64,000 nt of DNA, from NCBI RefSeq assembly GCF_007565055.1, contig NC_044568.1, forward strand, positions 18,840,488 to 18,904,487, in the 5' to 3' direction. Under the pieces are notes generated by a model that was not told the DNA's origin, made no database searches, and saw only the letters and a list, made by a program, of their open reading frames with translations. Positions 1 through 33,836 of the stretch are shown here, piece after piece. Each line of letters starts with the position of its first letter. Positions within the stretch are counted from its first letter, which is position 1. Source of the DNA: Rhinopithecus roxellana (lineage: Eukaryota; Chordata; Mammalia; Primates; Cercopithecidae). The translations under genes and the position numbers were made by a program.

Positions 1-438
1 TGCCCTGGTCTGAGCTGGGCATCCCCACGTCTTACGTCCGAGGGCAGCACGATTCCTTGTGCAGTGCTCAGACACAGCCTGCCCTGGTCCTACCAGCTCA
101 CAGCAGTGCCTGCTCTCCTTGGCGGCTGTGGCCATGACAGCCCCAGAGAAGCAGCTTCAGGGGCCGAGTCAGACTGTTTTCTCTGCATGCCTTTGCCAGG
201 TGCAGGCGTTGAGGCACCCAGTGGGTTGTTACTGGCGTGGAAATAGGTGATGTTGGTGCCTGCTGCTGCGCTCCTAGTCACACTTGACATGTGATGACAC
301 CTTGCATGTTTGGAAACAGATCTTAAGCCATCTAGTAGATGATTTGGAGGCTGTTGGCTACTGTTTCATGTCTACGGTGTACGTGCTGAGTTTGATCAGT
401 TTGTATGTTTGGGAACCTTGTCCTCTAAAATTAAGGTG
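1..438. other. Upstream flank, no gene seen
   Basis: Unique-looking sequence with only short open frames on both strands. I looked for the ribosomal protein L13 gene that lies upstream of CPNE7 in human and saw nothing of it, so the window probably begins downstream of that gene. Confidence 0.4.
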
Positions 439-699
439 GGCCAGGTGCAGTGGCTCATCCCTGTAATCCTAACACTTTGGGGAGGCCGAGGTGGGTGGAT
501 CACCTGCGGTTAGGAGTTCGAGACCAGCCTGGCCAATATGCTGAAACCTCATCTCTACTAAAAATACAATAATTAGCTGAGTGGTGGCACACACCTGTAA
601 TCCCAGCTACTCACAAGGCAGAGATTGCAGTGAGCTGAGATGTGCCACTGCACTCCAGCCTGGGTAACAGAGCGAGACTCCGTCTCAAAAGAAAAAAAG
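439..699 (+). mobile_element. Alu with internal deletion
   Basis: Alu head at 439 and a short A-rich tail near 690. The right monomer lacks roughly 50 bases between the 'cagctactca' and 'gcagtgagctg' blocks. Divergence suggests an older Alu. Confidence 0.85.
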
Positions 700-2043
700 T
701 GCAAGGTGGATGATGGGAAGCTTAAACCTAGGCTCAAATCCCTCTTACATGAAACGGCATGAAGGTCTCTGGTGGGCTTCAACCTGGCTGAAGGCTGGTC
801 GCAGGGGGTTAGGGGTCACTGGCACTGGGCACTCCAGCCTGCTTCCTCACTGCCACACCACACTAGGGGACGGGCCTTTCCTGCTGTCTGCAGGGCAGCA
901 CCTGGAGTAGGTGTGCAGTGTGATGTGGTAAGTGGAGTAGAGGTCTGCACCCCATCACACCCCTTGCTGTTTTTACAAAACACTGTGATCTGCTTGTTCG
1001 GGCGGCTCTCCTGCCAGCTGACTCCACAGGGAAATCGGGGTTCAGGTATCGTCCGTGCACCTGGGGCAGAGTAGCCTGCACTGAACCTGCCAGAGCGTCC
1101 TCCCCATTCCACTGAAAGAAAAGTTCCCAGGGCCATGTTCCTAACCTGTGTTCTCTCCATTTGCTTCATCCATTGAGACCCCTAACAGGAGAGGGTGGGT
1201 TTTCTCTGTGGTGTCTCGGACCCTGCTGTTGGCCAGCGCTGTTAGCAATAGGTCATTTTTCTAGGTTACGTTGGGACGACGTGAGTCTGGTGCCGGCCTG
1301 GTGCTGGCCGTGGCTGTGGGTTGGGCCGGTCTGCCTACTGCCTGCTGCTCCACTACCTGAGATGCAGCAGGGGCAGCTGTGCCCTTCCTGGGACTGAGGA
1401 AGGCCCCCTGCAGGATAGCTGGGGGACTGCACAGGTGGGCGAGGCTGCTTCCCTGCCGACACCCAGACCTTGTAGCTGGAGCAAGATCTCTCCTGATCCG
1501 GGTACAGGCCTGTCTGCTCCAAGACAGACTGTGCCAACAGATGCAAAGGGGCCCTTTGTTTTCACTTAGTCCCTGGGCACCGCCCGATTCAGCACCTGGC
1601 GGCCCAGGTTCCCCCGCTGGTGGGTACACGTGCCTGAGTGTGGGCATGTTGACGAAGTGGCCTCTCAGTTGTGATGTGTGGGCCTGACCTAGGGAGCGCT
1701 GTGGAACCTGGGCTGGAACCAGCCCTCTGTGCCAGGCCGCAGACAGGTGCTGCCGGCCCTGAGGGGCAGCTGCCATGGCATGAGAGGAAGGGCCCTGACC
1801 CAGCCTCAGGCAAAACGGCCTTGGGGAACACCTTGATTTCAGCCATGTGAGCCCTCCCAGGGAGTGCAGCCAAGCTGTGAAGACGCAGAAACAGAGCCGT
1901 GTGCCACAAGCTTGTGGTCTGCTGCCCAGTTGGTTTTATGGCAGGTGCCTCCCAGGCACGGCCCTAGGCTGGGACCACAGTGTACCAAACTACTCACCTG
2001 CCCCTCAGTGCGTCTCTGCGAATTTTCAGCTTCATCTCAGCCA
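700..2043. other. Intergenic, nothing recognised
   Basis: GC-rich unique sequence. Short open frames on both strands overlap one another and have no recognisable domain, so I read no gene here. Confidence 0.4.
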
Positions 2044-4099
<2,056 letters not shown>

Positions 4100-4345
4100 G
4101 GCACAGGAGGAGGTGAGCGGGGACAGGAGGAGGTGAGCGGGGATGGAAGGAGGTGAGTAGGGCATGGGAGGTGAGTGGGGACAGGAGTAGGTGAACGGGG
4201 ACGGAAGATGAGCGATGAGCAGGAACGGGAGGAGGTGAGCAGGGACGGGAGGAGGTGAGCGGGCACGGGAAGAGGTGAGTAGGCACGGGGGGAGGTGAGT
4301 GGGCACGGGGGGAGGTGAGCGGGCACAGGTGGTCAGGGGGCTGCG
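4100..4345. repeat. Purine-rich minisatellite, ~20-bp unit
   Basis: Imperfect repeats of a GGGACAGGAGGAGGTGAGCG-type unit. All copies are purine-rich on the + strand, which leaves long meaningless Pro/Ser-rich frames open on the other strand. Confidence 0.85.
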
Positions 4346-7300
4346 GAGGTGGTCAGGGGGCCCAGGGCCACTGCTGGTCAGCAGGCTTGGTAGTTGGGAA
4401 GAAGAGAGGACCCTGGAGTGGGGACAGTGGGACCAGGAGCCCAAGTCCTGGGGAACTCTGGGATGACTGGTGCCTGGGTCTGAGCACAGAGGGGTCCTGG
4501 CTCAGGAGGGCCCACGTGGGTGAGGAAGAACCAGTCCCGGACGGTGTCCCCAGCGTGCAGTCCTGGGCAGGGGCCTTGACCCCTGGGTCTCACTGCACAG
4601 GGGCTGTGAGGATTGGGCCCCTCCATAGTAAGTTCTCCTCAGGGTCTCTGGAAACATTCTGGGCAGGGGCAGCAAAGCCATCGAGGCACCCCGGGACCTG
4701 GACAGGCCGAGGAGGGTGTGAGCGCTGGGTTCTGAGCTGGGTTCTAGGTTCCAGCTCCACCCCTGCTGTGTGGCCTCAGGCACCAGAATGCCCTCTCTGA
4801 GCCGTGTCTCCCACCAGCAGTGGTGTCTCCAGCTGGGCAGAGATGCTAGGGGCTGGGATGGTCCACTCCTGGCTTCATGCAGACAAGGGGCAGGAGAGAT
4901 GGCGGCCCAGGGCTGCACGTGAGAACGTGCATGGAGAAGGGGTCTTGTCCACACCCAGAAGACGGTGTTGGGAGAAGGAAGTGGAGGAAGGGGACGTGGC
5001 CTGTGTCTGCGCTTGTGTGTCTTGGGTGCCTGGCGGGTCTGCGTGTGGGCTGTCTCTCCATGAGTGTGTACACGTGTCTGCGGTATTTGGCACACGTGTG
5101 TGGCGTGTACCCATGCCTGCCTGCATGTGCTGAGTGTGGTGGAGGAGGAAGGCCTCCTCATCAGTCCCCAGGTCTCTGAGGCTGTACCAAGGTCACCAAG
5201 GATCTGAGACCGGCCAGGTGTGTTGTCTCAGCCAACAGCCGGCGTGGCCGCCTCTGGGCATAGTCGATTTCTCAAATAAGATCAACGTCAGATCCTGCAG
5301 GAAGACAGTCTGATCCAGACAGGTTGCAGATGTTCTAAGATAAAATAACCTTTCTTTAGGAGGAAAGAAAAGAAGAGGGTAGGTTTGCAACCAGGTTAAA
5401 AAAAGCAGCACCCATCCGGACATGTGGAGAGCTGTTTCCTGTTAAACAATCCTGTTAGTAACCCCCACCCTCTGCAATTTCTCGTTTTGAGGCAACTTCC
5501 GGGACAATCTCTCCATATGAAGGGCAGGTTCGAGGACCCTGCATTCAGGGGTGGGGACCAAGCCCCCAGACCGAGCCTTTGGCCATGGGCTGCACCAGCT
5601 GTGTGCTCAGGATGGCCAGGAAGGAGGCCATGGGCTCTGGACCTGGCTCAGGGACAAGGGGCTATCCGAGTGTGGAGGAGAGCACTGGCTCCAGGGGATG
5701 TCCCTCAAGGCAGTGGCAGTGGGGCTGGGGTCTGCCAGGAACCTCTGGAGGCCCTGGACAGGGTTCCCTGCTCCCAGTTGGCCTTGCGGTCAGTGTGACT
5801 GGAATGGGAGATGGGGACTCTGACCAGATGGAGATGACACCCTCGAGGCAGATCCAGGACCAGGGAGCAGCCGTCACAGCTGTGTCTCCTTCGCTGATCC
5901 ACCTGGAGCTTGTTGTCTTAGACTCTGTGTTGGGACCTGTCCTGGTGTTAACTCAGGCCTCAATGGATTCCTGGTCCAGGGTGGACAAGGTCATGGGCAG
6001 CACAGCCCTGGACAGTGGAACTGATGTTGTGGATGTGTGGGCCGGGAGCCCAGGGAGGGATGAGCCGGGCGTTGCAGGATAGGTAGGAGTCGGGTGATGA
6101 GAGAGGCTGGAGGAGGCGGAGGCACTTGAGCCTGAAAAGCAAAATATCTGAGTCCTGGATGCCAGGCGAGCCGCGCAGAGCACTTGGACATGAATGTGTC
6201 ATTGTTGCTTTGACCATGTGTGAGCCTCTGGATAGCCGTGGGGGTCGGCGCTAATCAGAGGGTTTCGTGGGTGACCCCGTGATGAGGGGATCCAGGCTAC
6301 CCATTGAATGCAATATTGTCAATACGAAAGAAAAAATCAGGTTACAGAACACAAACCACCTGCTCCAACATCTACAGTGCCTCGACTGTGCCAGGCAGGG
6401 TCCCGGGCGTGGGGTCCTGGGCGTGGGGTCCTGGGCCTGGCCCGCGTGGTGATCCTGGCGTGGGGTCCTGGGCCTGGCCCGCGTGATGATCCTGGCGTGC
6501 AGACACTGAAGAGTCCTCTCAAGTGTGGGAAGGGCTCTGAGAGTTATGCACCTTTTTTTTGACAATAAAAAGAAATTTGCACATAAAAAAAAAAGCTGGG
6601 GGGATAGATATGGGGAGGCGATGGTGCTGCACTGGGGTCTGGAAGCTTGTTTTGACTCCCTATCTGCATTGTCTAATATTTCAACAAGGAACACGGTGAT
6701 TATTCCTGAATGTATATGGGGGATCTCATTTCCTGCGTCTGGCCCTGCAGGAAAAGCTGGGAAGGGGAGGCTCAGAAAGACAGCTCCACACTGCCGGGGG
6801 GTGGGGGGCTTCCATTGTTCCCGGGGCTACTGCGGGCTGGTCCCTGAGCAGGGGCAGGCAGCGTCCAGACACCAGTGCTACAGGGAAACTGGCTTTTTCT
6901 TCTGGGGTTTCTCGCCATTAGAGCAGGCTGTGGTCAGGGCTGTCAGCCAGGAGACACCAAGCTGGCCCGGGGTTGTGGCTGGAGACCCCAGTGGGTCGAT
7001 TAAAATCTCCCTGGGCTTCAGAGACTCAAATTCCCAAACTGTGATCTTTCTTGGCTCCCTGCATCCTTTGCTTGGAAGCCATCTGTTATTTTGCCAGGGT
7101 GCCGCTATGTGACGGCCAAGGGCCGAACTGGGGTGTTCCAGGTTTAAGCTTTGTACCCCCCCCCCCAGAAAGCCTGGGTGACCTCAGGCCTCACTCCACA
7201 CTGCAGACAAGCAAACCTCAGGGCGGTGGTGAGGAGCTTTCGGGTGAGGTCAGAGCAGAAAGCTGAGCTTGGTCTGGGGAAACTGTCCCAGGGCTGCTGG

Positions 7301-8480
7301 AACCCAGCGGGGACGTGTGCCTGCCCGAGCTGCCTGGGCGCCTAAGCCTTTGCCTGAATTTCTCCTTTTCCCATGGAAGTGGTTGGGGACTGAGGATGTG
7401 GCTTCGCGGCGGCCTGGGAGGCTGGGCTGAGGAGGACACAGGTCCCGGAAGGCCCAGGCTGGTCTCTAGAGAGCGGGACTGGCCTCTGCCCACTGCCCGG
7501 CTTTAGGGAGGAGGCCCAGAGGCCGGGGAGACAGAAGCAGACGGGGGCCCTGCAGGCCTCGCTGCGCCCTGACCCGTTCCTCGCCTCTTTAGCCGACCTC
7601 CCAGGAAGGCAGGAGCTGGGCTCCATGGCCTCTCCCGGCCCTGCCAGCCCCGTGCGGGCCTCCCTGCCTTGCAGTTGCGCCTGGTGCAATCCCGCCATCC
7701 GACCGCGTTCCTCCTCCTAGGCCCGGAGCCTCCTCGCGCTGTCGGCGGCGGCCCCCTCTGACCCCAGGGTCTTCTTCTAGAGTCCTGATTGCTGAGGCTG
7801 AGCCGGAGCGCCGGGTCTTCCCGCCCCTTCACCTTCACCTTTCAGTCTTAATGTCTCCCCTACACCCCCTCGCCACGTGGCTTTGGGCGAGGTCCCTGCC
7901 CTATTTTTAGGCAGAAATTGGCAAAAAGAGTGGGCTGGGAGGTGGTTTCTGTCCCCGCCAACGCCTCCTCTTCTGCTGCTCCCTCCACCGGGACCGGTGA
8001 TGGGGAAGGTGGGGGGGAATGACGTTCAGGTCGGAGCGGGCCCCCCCACGGAGCCCAGGCCTGCCCCGCCCCAGCCTCGGGGAACTGGTGTGGACCGTAC
8101 CCCGCGGACCCCTCCGAGTCAGGCCCCGATTCAGCCCTCGGCCCCCCGGGACGGTCCTTCCAGCCCCAGACGAGCGCGGCGCCTGCACACAATAGGCGCC
8201 CACTAAATGCTTGTTGATGGAGGTGGCGAGTACCCGAAACCAGCGGAACCTGGAGATGGGATCCGAGACATCCGGGAAGGGTGTGGGGATCTGGTGCCAA
8301 GCTGGGGTCCCCCCTCGCCTCCCCAGGGTCTGCCTGGGTCCGAACCCGGGCTCAGGCCCCGCGCAGCTCGGAGCCTCCAGCCCGGAGCGAGTCCCTGGGC
8401 CGGGGATGCGCACAGCCGGGGAGGGCGCGCCCGACTTGACCCCAAAGCTATCAGTTGGTGGGGGGTCCCCGGGGAATTAG
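4346..8480. other. CPNE7 upstream flank
   Basis: Mostly unique, increasingly GC-rich toward the CpG island. It contains the small 6407 repeat, a poly(C) run near 7160 and a MIR-like end near 8185-8220. No gene recognised on either strand. Confidence 0.4.
6407..6503. repeat. Short GC-rich tandem repeat
   Basis: A block built on CGTGGGGTCCTGGGC recurs. A 16-bp sub-repeat is followed by two copies of a roughly 37-bp unit that also contains 'ctggcccgcgtg'. Confidence 0.75.
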
Positions 8481-8759
8481 AAGCTGTCTCCTCCCGGGGA
8501 TCTCCAAGGGGCACCCCTGCCTCTGCCCCCTGCCCCGCTTTCCCGCCGCGCCCCTCCCCGGCCCCGCCCCCCGGCCGCGCCCCACCCCCTGCAGTCCCCG
8601 CACGGCGGCTGCCCGAGCCACGTGCGCCCGCGCCCGGCAGGCGTTCAGGGAAGCGCGGCCACGCCTGGGCCGGCCACCATTTCCCGGGCGCCGCGGCGGC
8701 GCCGACTCGCGGGCAGCGGCCCCTCCGTGCGCCCAGCCTGGCCCCCGAACGCCGGGAGC

Positions 8760-27932
<19,173 letters not shown>

Positions 27933-28510
27933 AGACGTGGAGGGCGTGGGGAGGGGCAGTGAGCAGTGGGTCTGTAGAGCCTCAGTCTCCAGCACCCTTG
28001 GGGTCTCTTAAGCTCCCTCCGACCTCCTAGAAGCCTCCAGTCCCCACCAGGCCCCACTCCCAGTCCTCCTGGGATCCTGCTGGCTTGGGCCCGGGTCTGG
28101 GGCCCCCGAGGCCGAAGGGTGATAAAATACAGGCCTCCATGCCTGGCCCTGCCTGAGCCAGGTGGCTGGAGGGAGAGCGTGAAGGACTTGGAGGGGCCTG
28201 GGAGCTCATCCAGGGAAGACCCTGCCCCGACAAGAAGGGGCACGGACTGGGGGCTCTGCTTTGCATCTAATCTTTGTGGGAGAGGGCCAGCAAGGCATCA
28301 CCCCAGCCCCCGAGAAAGCCCGGGGTGCCCAGACACCCTGTCCCCACAGTTAGCCTCCTTCTGTCCCTGCTTGTGCCCCCACCCCCACCCACCTTGTGTT
28401 TTTTGCCGTCCAGCCTCTGCACCCAGGTCCATGGGGTCTGCAGGGTCTGCCTGGCCTGTGGGTTCTGCCAGGGGGGCGTCAGGAGTAATAAAGTGTCACC
28501 CTACCCTTGT
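27933..28510 (+). other. CPNE7: CPNE7 3' UTR
   Basis: Runs from the stop to about 20 bases past the AATAAA at 28487. The cleavage position is inferred from the signal. Confidence 0.7.
28487..28492 (+). terminator. CPNE7: CPNE7 poly(A) signal AATAAA
   Basis: Canonical hexamer 555 bases after the stop, followed within 30 bases by GT-rich 'cccttgtagttctcttgtg', a good downstream element. Confidence 0.8.
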
Positions 28511-30312
28511 AGTTCTCTTGTGCCTTCAGTCCCTCCCCCAACCCCCCAGAGGGCTGGGCCCGGCCCCCGGAGTGCCCACATCTGAGGCAAGGGCTCTCCC
28601 AGACCCAGTGCACCAGGACCCTCCCTGGACTGAATGGGTCCAGGGAGGGATGCAGGGAGCGGGGAACCACACCATGGCTGCCTCCACCCCTGAAGGAGTT
28701 CCGTTGGGCTTCCTGGGACTCCCCAGGCCTGAAACCCACTCGGTGAGGACTGTGGACATGAGGCAGGGGTGCCAGGAGCCTCCCACATGACCTGCACCTC
28801 AGGGACCTGGGCTGGGGGCACTGAGTGAGGCCTCCGTGAGATGCTTATGGAGCCAGGACATCTCCCACCTGCTGGAACCTCCTCGCTCTGAATTTGAGTT
28901 TTCCCCTGAATTATCCTGTCAGAGAAAAACAAATTGTCCCAATCCTGAATCCAGGCCCACCCATCCCCCTGTGTATCCATCCACCCACCCATCTGTCCAC
29001 CCATCCGTCCACCGTCCATCCCTCCATCCATCCCTCCATCCTCTCTGGGGCCTATTTTTAGCTCTTGGTTCAGCATGGATATCACCATGGTAACCTGGCC
29101 AGTCTGTGAATTTCGGAAGGATCAACGTTGGTCTCTTTGGGGATGGAGAGGACCAGAGATCACGCCTCCATCCACATCTGAAGGCTTCGGGCCCTGAGCG
29201 GGTCGGGGGGGGCTTGGGCTGGGCAGAGGGTGAGTGTTGGTGCCCTGTGCCACCTGCGTGTGGTTTTTGTGCCGGAAAGTGTCAGTTTCTGGGCTGAGTG
29301 AAAGCTGAGGGGTGTTGGTCAGTTGAGATCCTAGCAGGAAGCAGATGGTGCCAAGGAGTTACCTCAGAACAGGGTTGGGGCAGCCCCAGTGGGGCCCCAG
29401 GGAGCTGCCCTTGGACAGGGATGGGCGGGTCACTTGGTGAGCTGGTGCCCTGAAGAGAGCGTCCCTTCCCAGAGCCGTTGCCTTACGGGGATGTGGCCAC
29501 TCCCAGACCCCTATGGAGCAGGCAGGGAGCGGCCGTGAGCACCCCAGGCCCCTCCTCTCACCCTCTCTTCTCCTGCTGTCCTCCCATGGCGGAAGGCGGC
29601 AGCCCCGGGGTCAGGCCAGTGGGCAGGCTGGGCCACCCTGGTCTCCGTGTTGCTGGGTGTCTGGGGTGTGTGTGAGACTATCAAGGGGCAGCAGGGACAG
29701 GATGGCATCTGCCAGCTCAGCTCTGAGGATGTGACTTCCACCGGCAACCCCAGCCTGAGAAAGCAGCCAGCGTTGCTCAGAGACACATGTAATAACCAAA
29801 TAATATGACTGCTCCGCTTAACCCCATCAGGGTGAACACAGGACCCAGGACTGGCCGGTCAGGGGCTGCTGTCTCCTGGCCATAGTGTTTGCTCCAGGGA
29901 TGGACGTGCCCCAAGCTGGCCCGTGACACTCAGTCCTGGGACCCCTTGCTTGCTTCTTGGCTTGAGGAGCTGTGGACAGTGACTGTTCAGCGGGGTCACG
30001 TGGGCAGGGCCTGCCTGGGAAGGACACTACCCGGAGAGCTGGTGGCAGGCACGTGCTCAGGCCTGCTCCTGAGCCGAAAGTTCCCATCGAGGAGCTGTGA
30101 GCTCCTTTCTAATTAGCTCTGGCAGGTTTCTGTCACTCACCACCCAAGGATCCTGCCCCAAAAGGATGACAGATACTCCTTTTTCACAGACAAGAAAATC
30201 GGGCCTCAGCACAGCCAGGTGCCCTGCCCAAGGTCACACAGCCAGTCAGGAGCAGAGGCGCCAGCTTTGTGCAGCTGGTGTGCAGACACACCCAGAGCAG
30301 CATATATACACC
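28511..30312. other. CPNE7 downstream flank (copy 1)
   Basis: Unique sequence inside the duplicated block, with a short (ATCC)-type tract at 28957-29042. No gene recognised. Confidence 0.5.
28957..29042. repeat. (ATCC)n-type microsatellite (copy 1)
   Basis: Imperfect CCATCCACCCATC and CCATCCCTCCATC tetranucleotide run. The same run is at 34861-34946. Confidence 0.85.
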
Positions 30313-31572
30313 TGTGCGCGCACACACACCCATGCATCACACACCCATGCGTCCACGCATGCACACCATGCATCACACACACGCCCATGCGTCCACGCAC
30401 GCACACCATGCATCACACACACCATGCATCCACGCACACATACCCATGCATCCATGCACGCACACCATGCATCACACACGCACCCATGCATCTACGCACG
30501 CACCATGCATCCACGCACGCACCATGCATCACACACGTGCACACATGCACCCATGCATCACACATGCACCCATGCATCACACACACGCGCACGCACCCAT
30601 GCATCCACACACATGCATCACATACGCATCCATGCATCACACATGTGCACACACGCACCCATGCATCACACGCACCCATACATCCATGCATGCACACCGT
30701 GCATCCACGCACACATACCCATGCATCCACACATGCACCATGCATCACACAAGTGCACACACGCACCCATGCATCACACATGCACCCATGCATCACACGC
30801 ACGCACCATGCATCACACACGTGCACACACGCACCCATGCATCACACACGCACCCATGCTTCACACACGCACCATGCATCACACACGCGCACACACGCAC
30901 CCATGCATCACACACGCGCACCATGCATCACACATGCACCCATGCATCACACATGCACGCATGCACTGATGCATCACACACGCGCACCCATGCATCCACG
31001 CACGCACACACACATGCATCACATACGCACTCATGCATCACACGTGTACACACATACCCATGCATCACACACGCACACCATGCATCCATGCACACATACC
31101 CATGCATCCACGCACGCACACCATGCATCACACACGCACCCATGCATCCACGCATGCACCATGCATCACACAAGTGCACACACGCACCCATGCATCACAC
31201 ACGTGCACCATGCATCACAAACGTGCACATACACACCCATGCATCACACACGTACCCATGCATCACACACGTGCAGCACACACGCACCCATGCATCACAC
31301 ACACACCCATGCATCACACACACCCGCACACGCACCCATGCATCACACACACGCACCCATGCATCCACGCATGCACACACATGCATTACATACGCACCCA
31401 TGCATCACACGCACACACGCACCCATGCATCATGCACGCACACCATGCATCACACACGCACCCATGCATCACACACGCGCACCATGCGTCCATGCACACA
31501 CACACGCACCCATGCATCCACGCATGCACATGCACGCCCGTGCATCCACGCACACACACGCGCACACATGCC
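30313..31572. repeat. CA-rich minisatellite with ATGCAT core (copy 1)
   Basis: About 1.26 kb of units such as CACGCACCCATGCATCACAC, interleaved with ATGCATCCACGCACGCAC. Alternating purine-pyrimidine throughout. Frames of 290-468 residues stay open in + frames because stops are rare; not coding. Confidence 0.95.
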
Positions 31573-32095
31573 TAAAACATCCACATGCACATGTGCTTAG
31601 GCGGGACCTGCAGGCCCCAGGCTGAGTCCTAGGAACAGAGACCCTTGCTCTGCAGTTCCTGTAGGTCCACCTCTTACGGCATCTTCCTCCCTGGGGTGTG
31701 ACATCCAGCTCTGAAACCCAGAGGGGCCCCCAGGACAGGGCAGTCAGGGGTTCTGCTGGCCGGTGTGGAGACCCCCAGATGAGACCAATGGGTTCCCTGA
31801 GTCTTCAGCCCCTCCTGACCTCGAGTTAGAGCCTGACCCTTGCTGAGAATAGCCTGGGTATGACCTGCCTGGATGTGGACTTATTTCCCAAATAAGAACC
31901 AGAAAAGGTGTTGCTGACAGGACGCCACAGCGAGGCCACCACGGGACCCAGTCCAGGGACTGCCTGCAGCCATGGTGGAAGGGCTCCTCCTCGGGGGTGG
32001 ATTTGAGATTTGGAAGCAGCCTGGAGCTGCCTGCCTCAGCCAAGCTGGACGCCAGCTCCCACTGTGTGACCCCCCAGTCTCAGTGAGTCAGAACC
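31573..32095. other. Flank running into the gap (copy 1)
   Basis: Unique sequence that stops at the first N. Its last bases, GTCAGAACC, recur at 37991-37999, where copy 2 continues into new sequence. Confidence 0.9.
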
Positions 32096-32195
32096 NNNNN
32101 NNNNNNNNNNNNNNNNNNNNNNNNNNNNNNNNNNNNNNNNNNNNNNNNNNNNNNNNNNNNNNNNNNNNNNNNNNNNNNNNNNNNNNNNNNNNNNN
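32096..32195. other. Assembly gap of 100 N
   Basis: Exactly 100 N, the conventional size for a gap of unknown length. The end of the left contig and the start of the right contig are the two copies of the duplicated block. Confidence 0.99.
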
Positions 32196-32227
32196 GTTTC
32201 CCCCATCGCTGCAACCTCTGCGACCCA

Positions 32228-33421
32228 GTGAGACGCACAGCACACACGCGAGGTTCTGCCTGGTGAGACACGCACAGCACACACGCGAGGTTCTGCTCAG
32301 TGAGACACACACAGCACACACATGAGGTTCTCTCCGGTGAGACATGTATGTCACACACACAAGGTTCTCCCTGGTGAGACACGCACAGCACACACGCGAG
32401 GTTCTGCCTGGTGAGACACGCACAGCACACACGCGAGGTTCTGCTCAGTGAGACACACACAGCACACACATGAGGTTCTCTCCGGTGAGACATGTATGTC
32501 ACACACACAAGGTTCTCCCTGGTGAGACACGCACAGCACACACGCGAGGTTCTGCCTGGTGAGACACGCACAGCACACACGCGAGGTTCTGCTCAGTGAG
32601 ACACACACAGCACACACATGAGGTTCTCTCCGGTGAGACACGCACAGCACACACGCGAGGTTCTGCTCAGTGAGACACGCACAGCACACACGCGAGGTTC
32701 TGCCCAGTGAGACACGCACAGCACACACGCGAGGTTCTCCCCGGTGAGACACGCACAGCACACACGCGAGGTTCTCCCCGGTGAGACACGCACAGCACAC
32801 ACGCGAGGTTCTGCCCGGTGAGACACGCACAGCACACACGCGAGGTTCTGCCCGGTGAGACACGCACAGCACACACGCGAGGTTCTGCCCGGTGAGACAC
32901 GCACAGCACACACGCGAGGTTCTCCCCGGTGAGACACGCACAGCACACACGCGAGGTTCTGCCCGGTGAGACACGCACAGCACACACGCGAGGTTCTGCC
33001 CGGTGAGACACGCACAGCACACACGCGAGGTTCTGCCCGGTGAGACACGCACAGCACACACGCGAGGTTCTGCCCGGTGAGACACGCACAGCACACACGC
33101 GAGGTTCTCCCCGGTGAGACATGTATGTCACACACGCAAGACACACACAGCACACGTGAGGTTCTGCCCGGTGAGACACACACAGCACACACATGAGGTT
33201 CTGCCCAGTGAGACACGCACAGCACACACGTGAGGTTCTGCCCGGTGAGACACATATGTCACACACGTGGGGCCCTACAGCAAGACATGCACACAACACA
33301 GACGTGAAGTTCTACACAGCAAGACATCAGACATGCGTGAAGACAGACACATGACATTCTACGCAGTGAAACATGCATGTTACAGACACATGAAGCTCTG
33401 CAGTGAGACACGTCTTACAGA
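32228..33421. repeat. 37-bp minisatellite (copy 2)
   Basis: Same unit as at 26491, about 167 bases (roughly four to five units) longer. It contains an extra repetition of the block with 'gacatgtatgtcacacacac' and lacks the two irregular units of copy 1. Confidence 0.95.
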
Positions 33422-33698
33422 CACTCTCGGGCTTTGCTGGGGAAGTGTGGGTGGGGCCTGGACTGGAGGTGGCCTCGCCTGCCACGTCAGCACTTTTCGT
33501 GTCCATGCTTGGGGGGCTGGAATGACCCACGTGCAGCCTCGTGTTGCCAGCATCCTCAGCAAGGCTTGCCTGGCCCCAGGTGAGCCTCTGGTGGGGGTTG
33601 GTAGTCACCACTGATTCTGGAGGATGTAACCCAGGTGCAGGGACGGACGATCTCCATCTCGAAGGTCCCAGATGTAACTGAGCTGTCCTGCCCTCCAG

Positions 33699-33836
33699 GC
33701 ATCCCCTACAGCGCTAGCCAAGTGTGTGCTGGCCGAGGTCCCGAAGCAGGTGGTGGAGTACTACAGCCACAGAGGCCTGCCCCCGAGAGGCCTGGGCGTC
33801 CCTGCCGGAGAGGCCAGCCCAGGCTGCACCCCGTGA
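33699..33836 (+). pseudogene. CPNE7: Second copy of CPNE7 exon 15
   Basis: Identical to 27795-27932 including acceptor CCCTCCAG and stop. No other CPNE7 exon is repeated. It is most simply a duplicate representation of the same exon on the next contig, not a separate locus. Its AATAAA is at 34391-34396. Confidence 0.88.

Noticed and set aside
1..438. Possible RPL13 3' end at the left edge
   Set aside because: No ribosomal protein L13 codons or poly(A) signal were found; the window appears to start beyond it.
30219..31625. 468-residue open frame on + (and its twin at 36123-37529)
   Set aside because: It lies in the CA-rich minisatellite; three frames are open at once and encode only His/Thr/Pro/Ala repeats.
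31972..32580. Open frames crossing the N run
   Set aside because: Unknown bases were read through; they join two contig ends and have no meaning.
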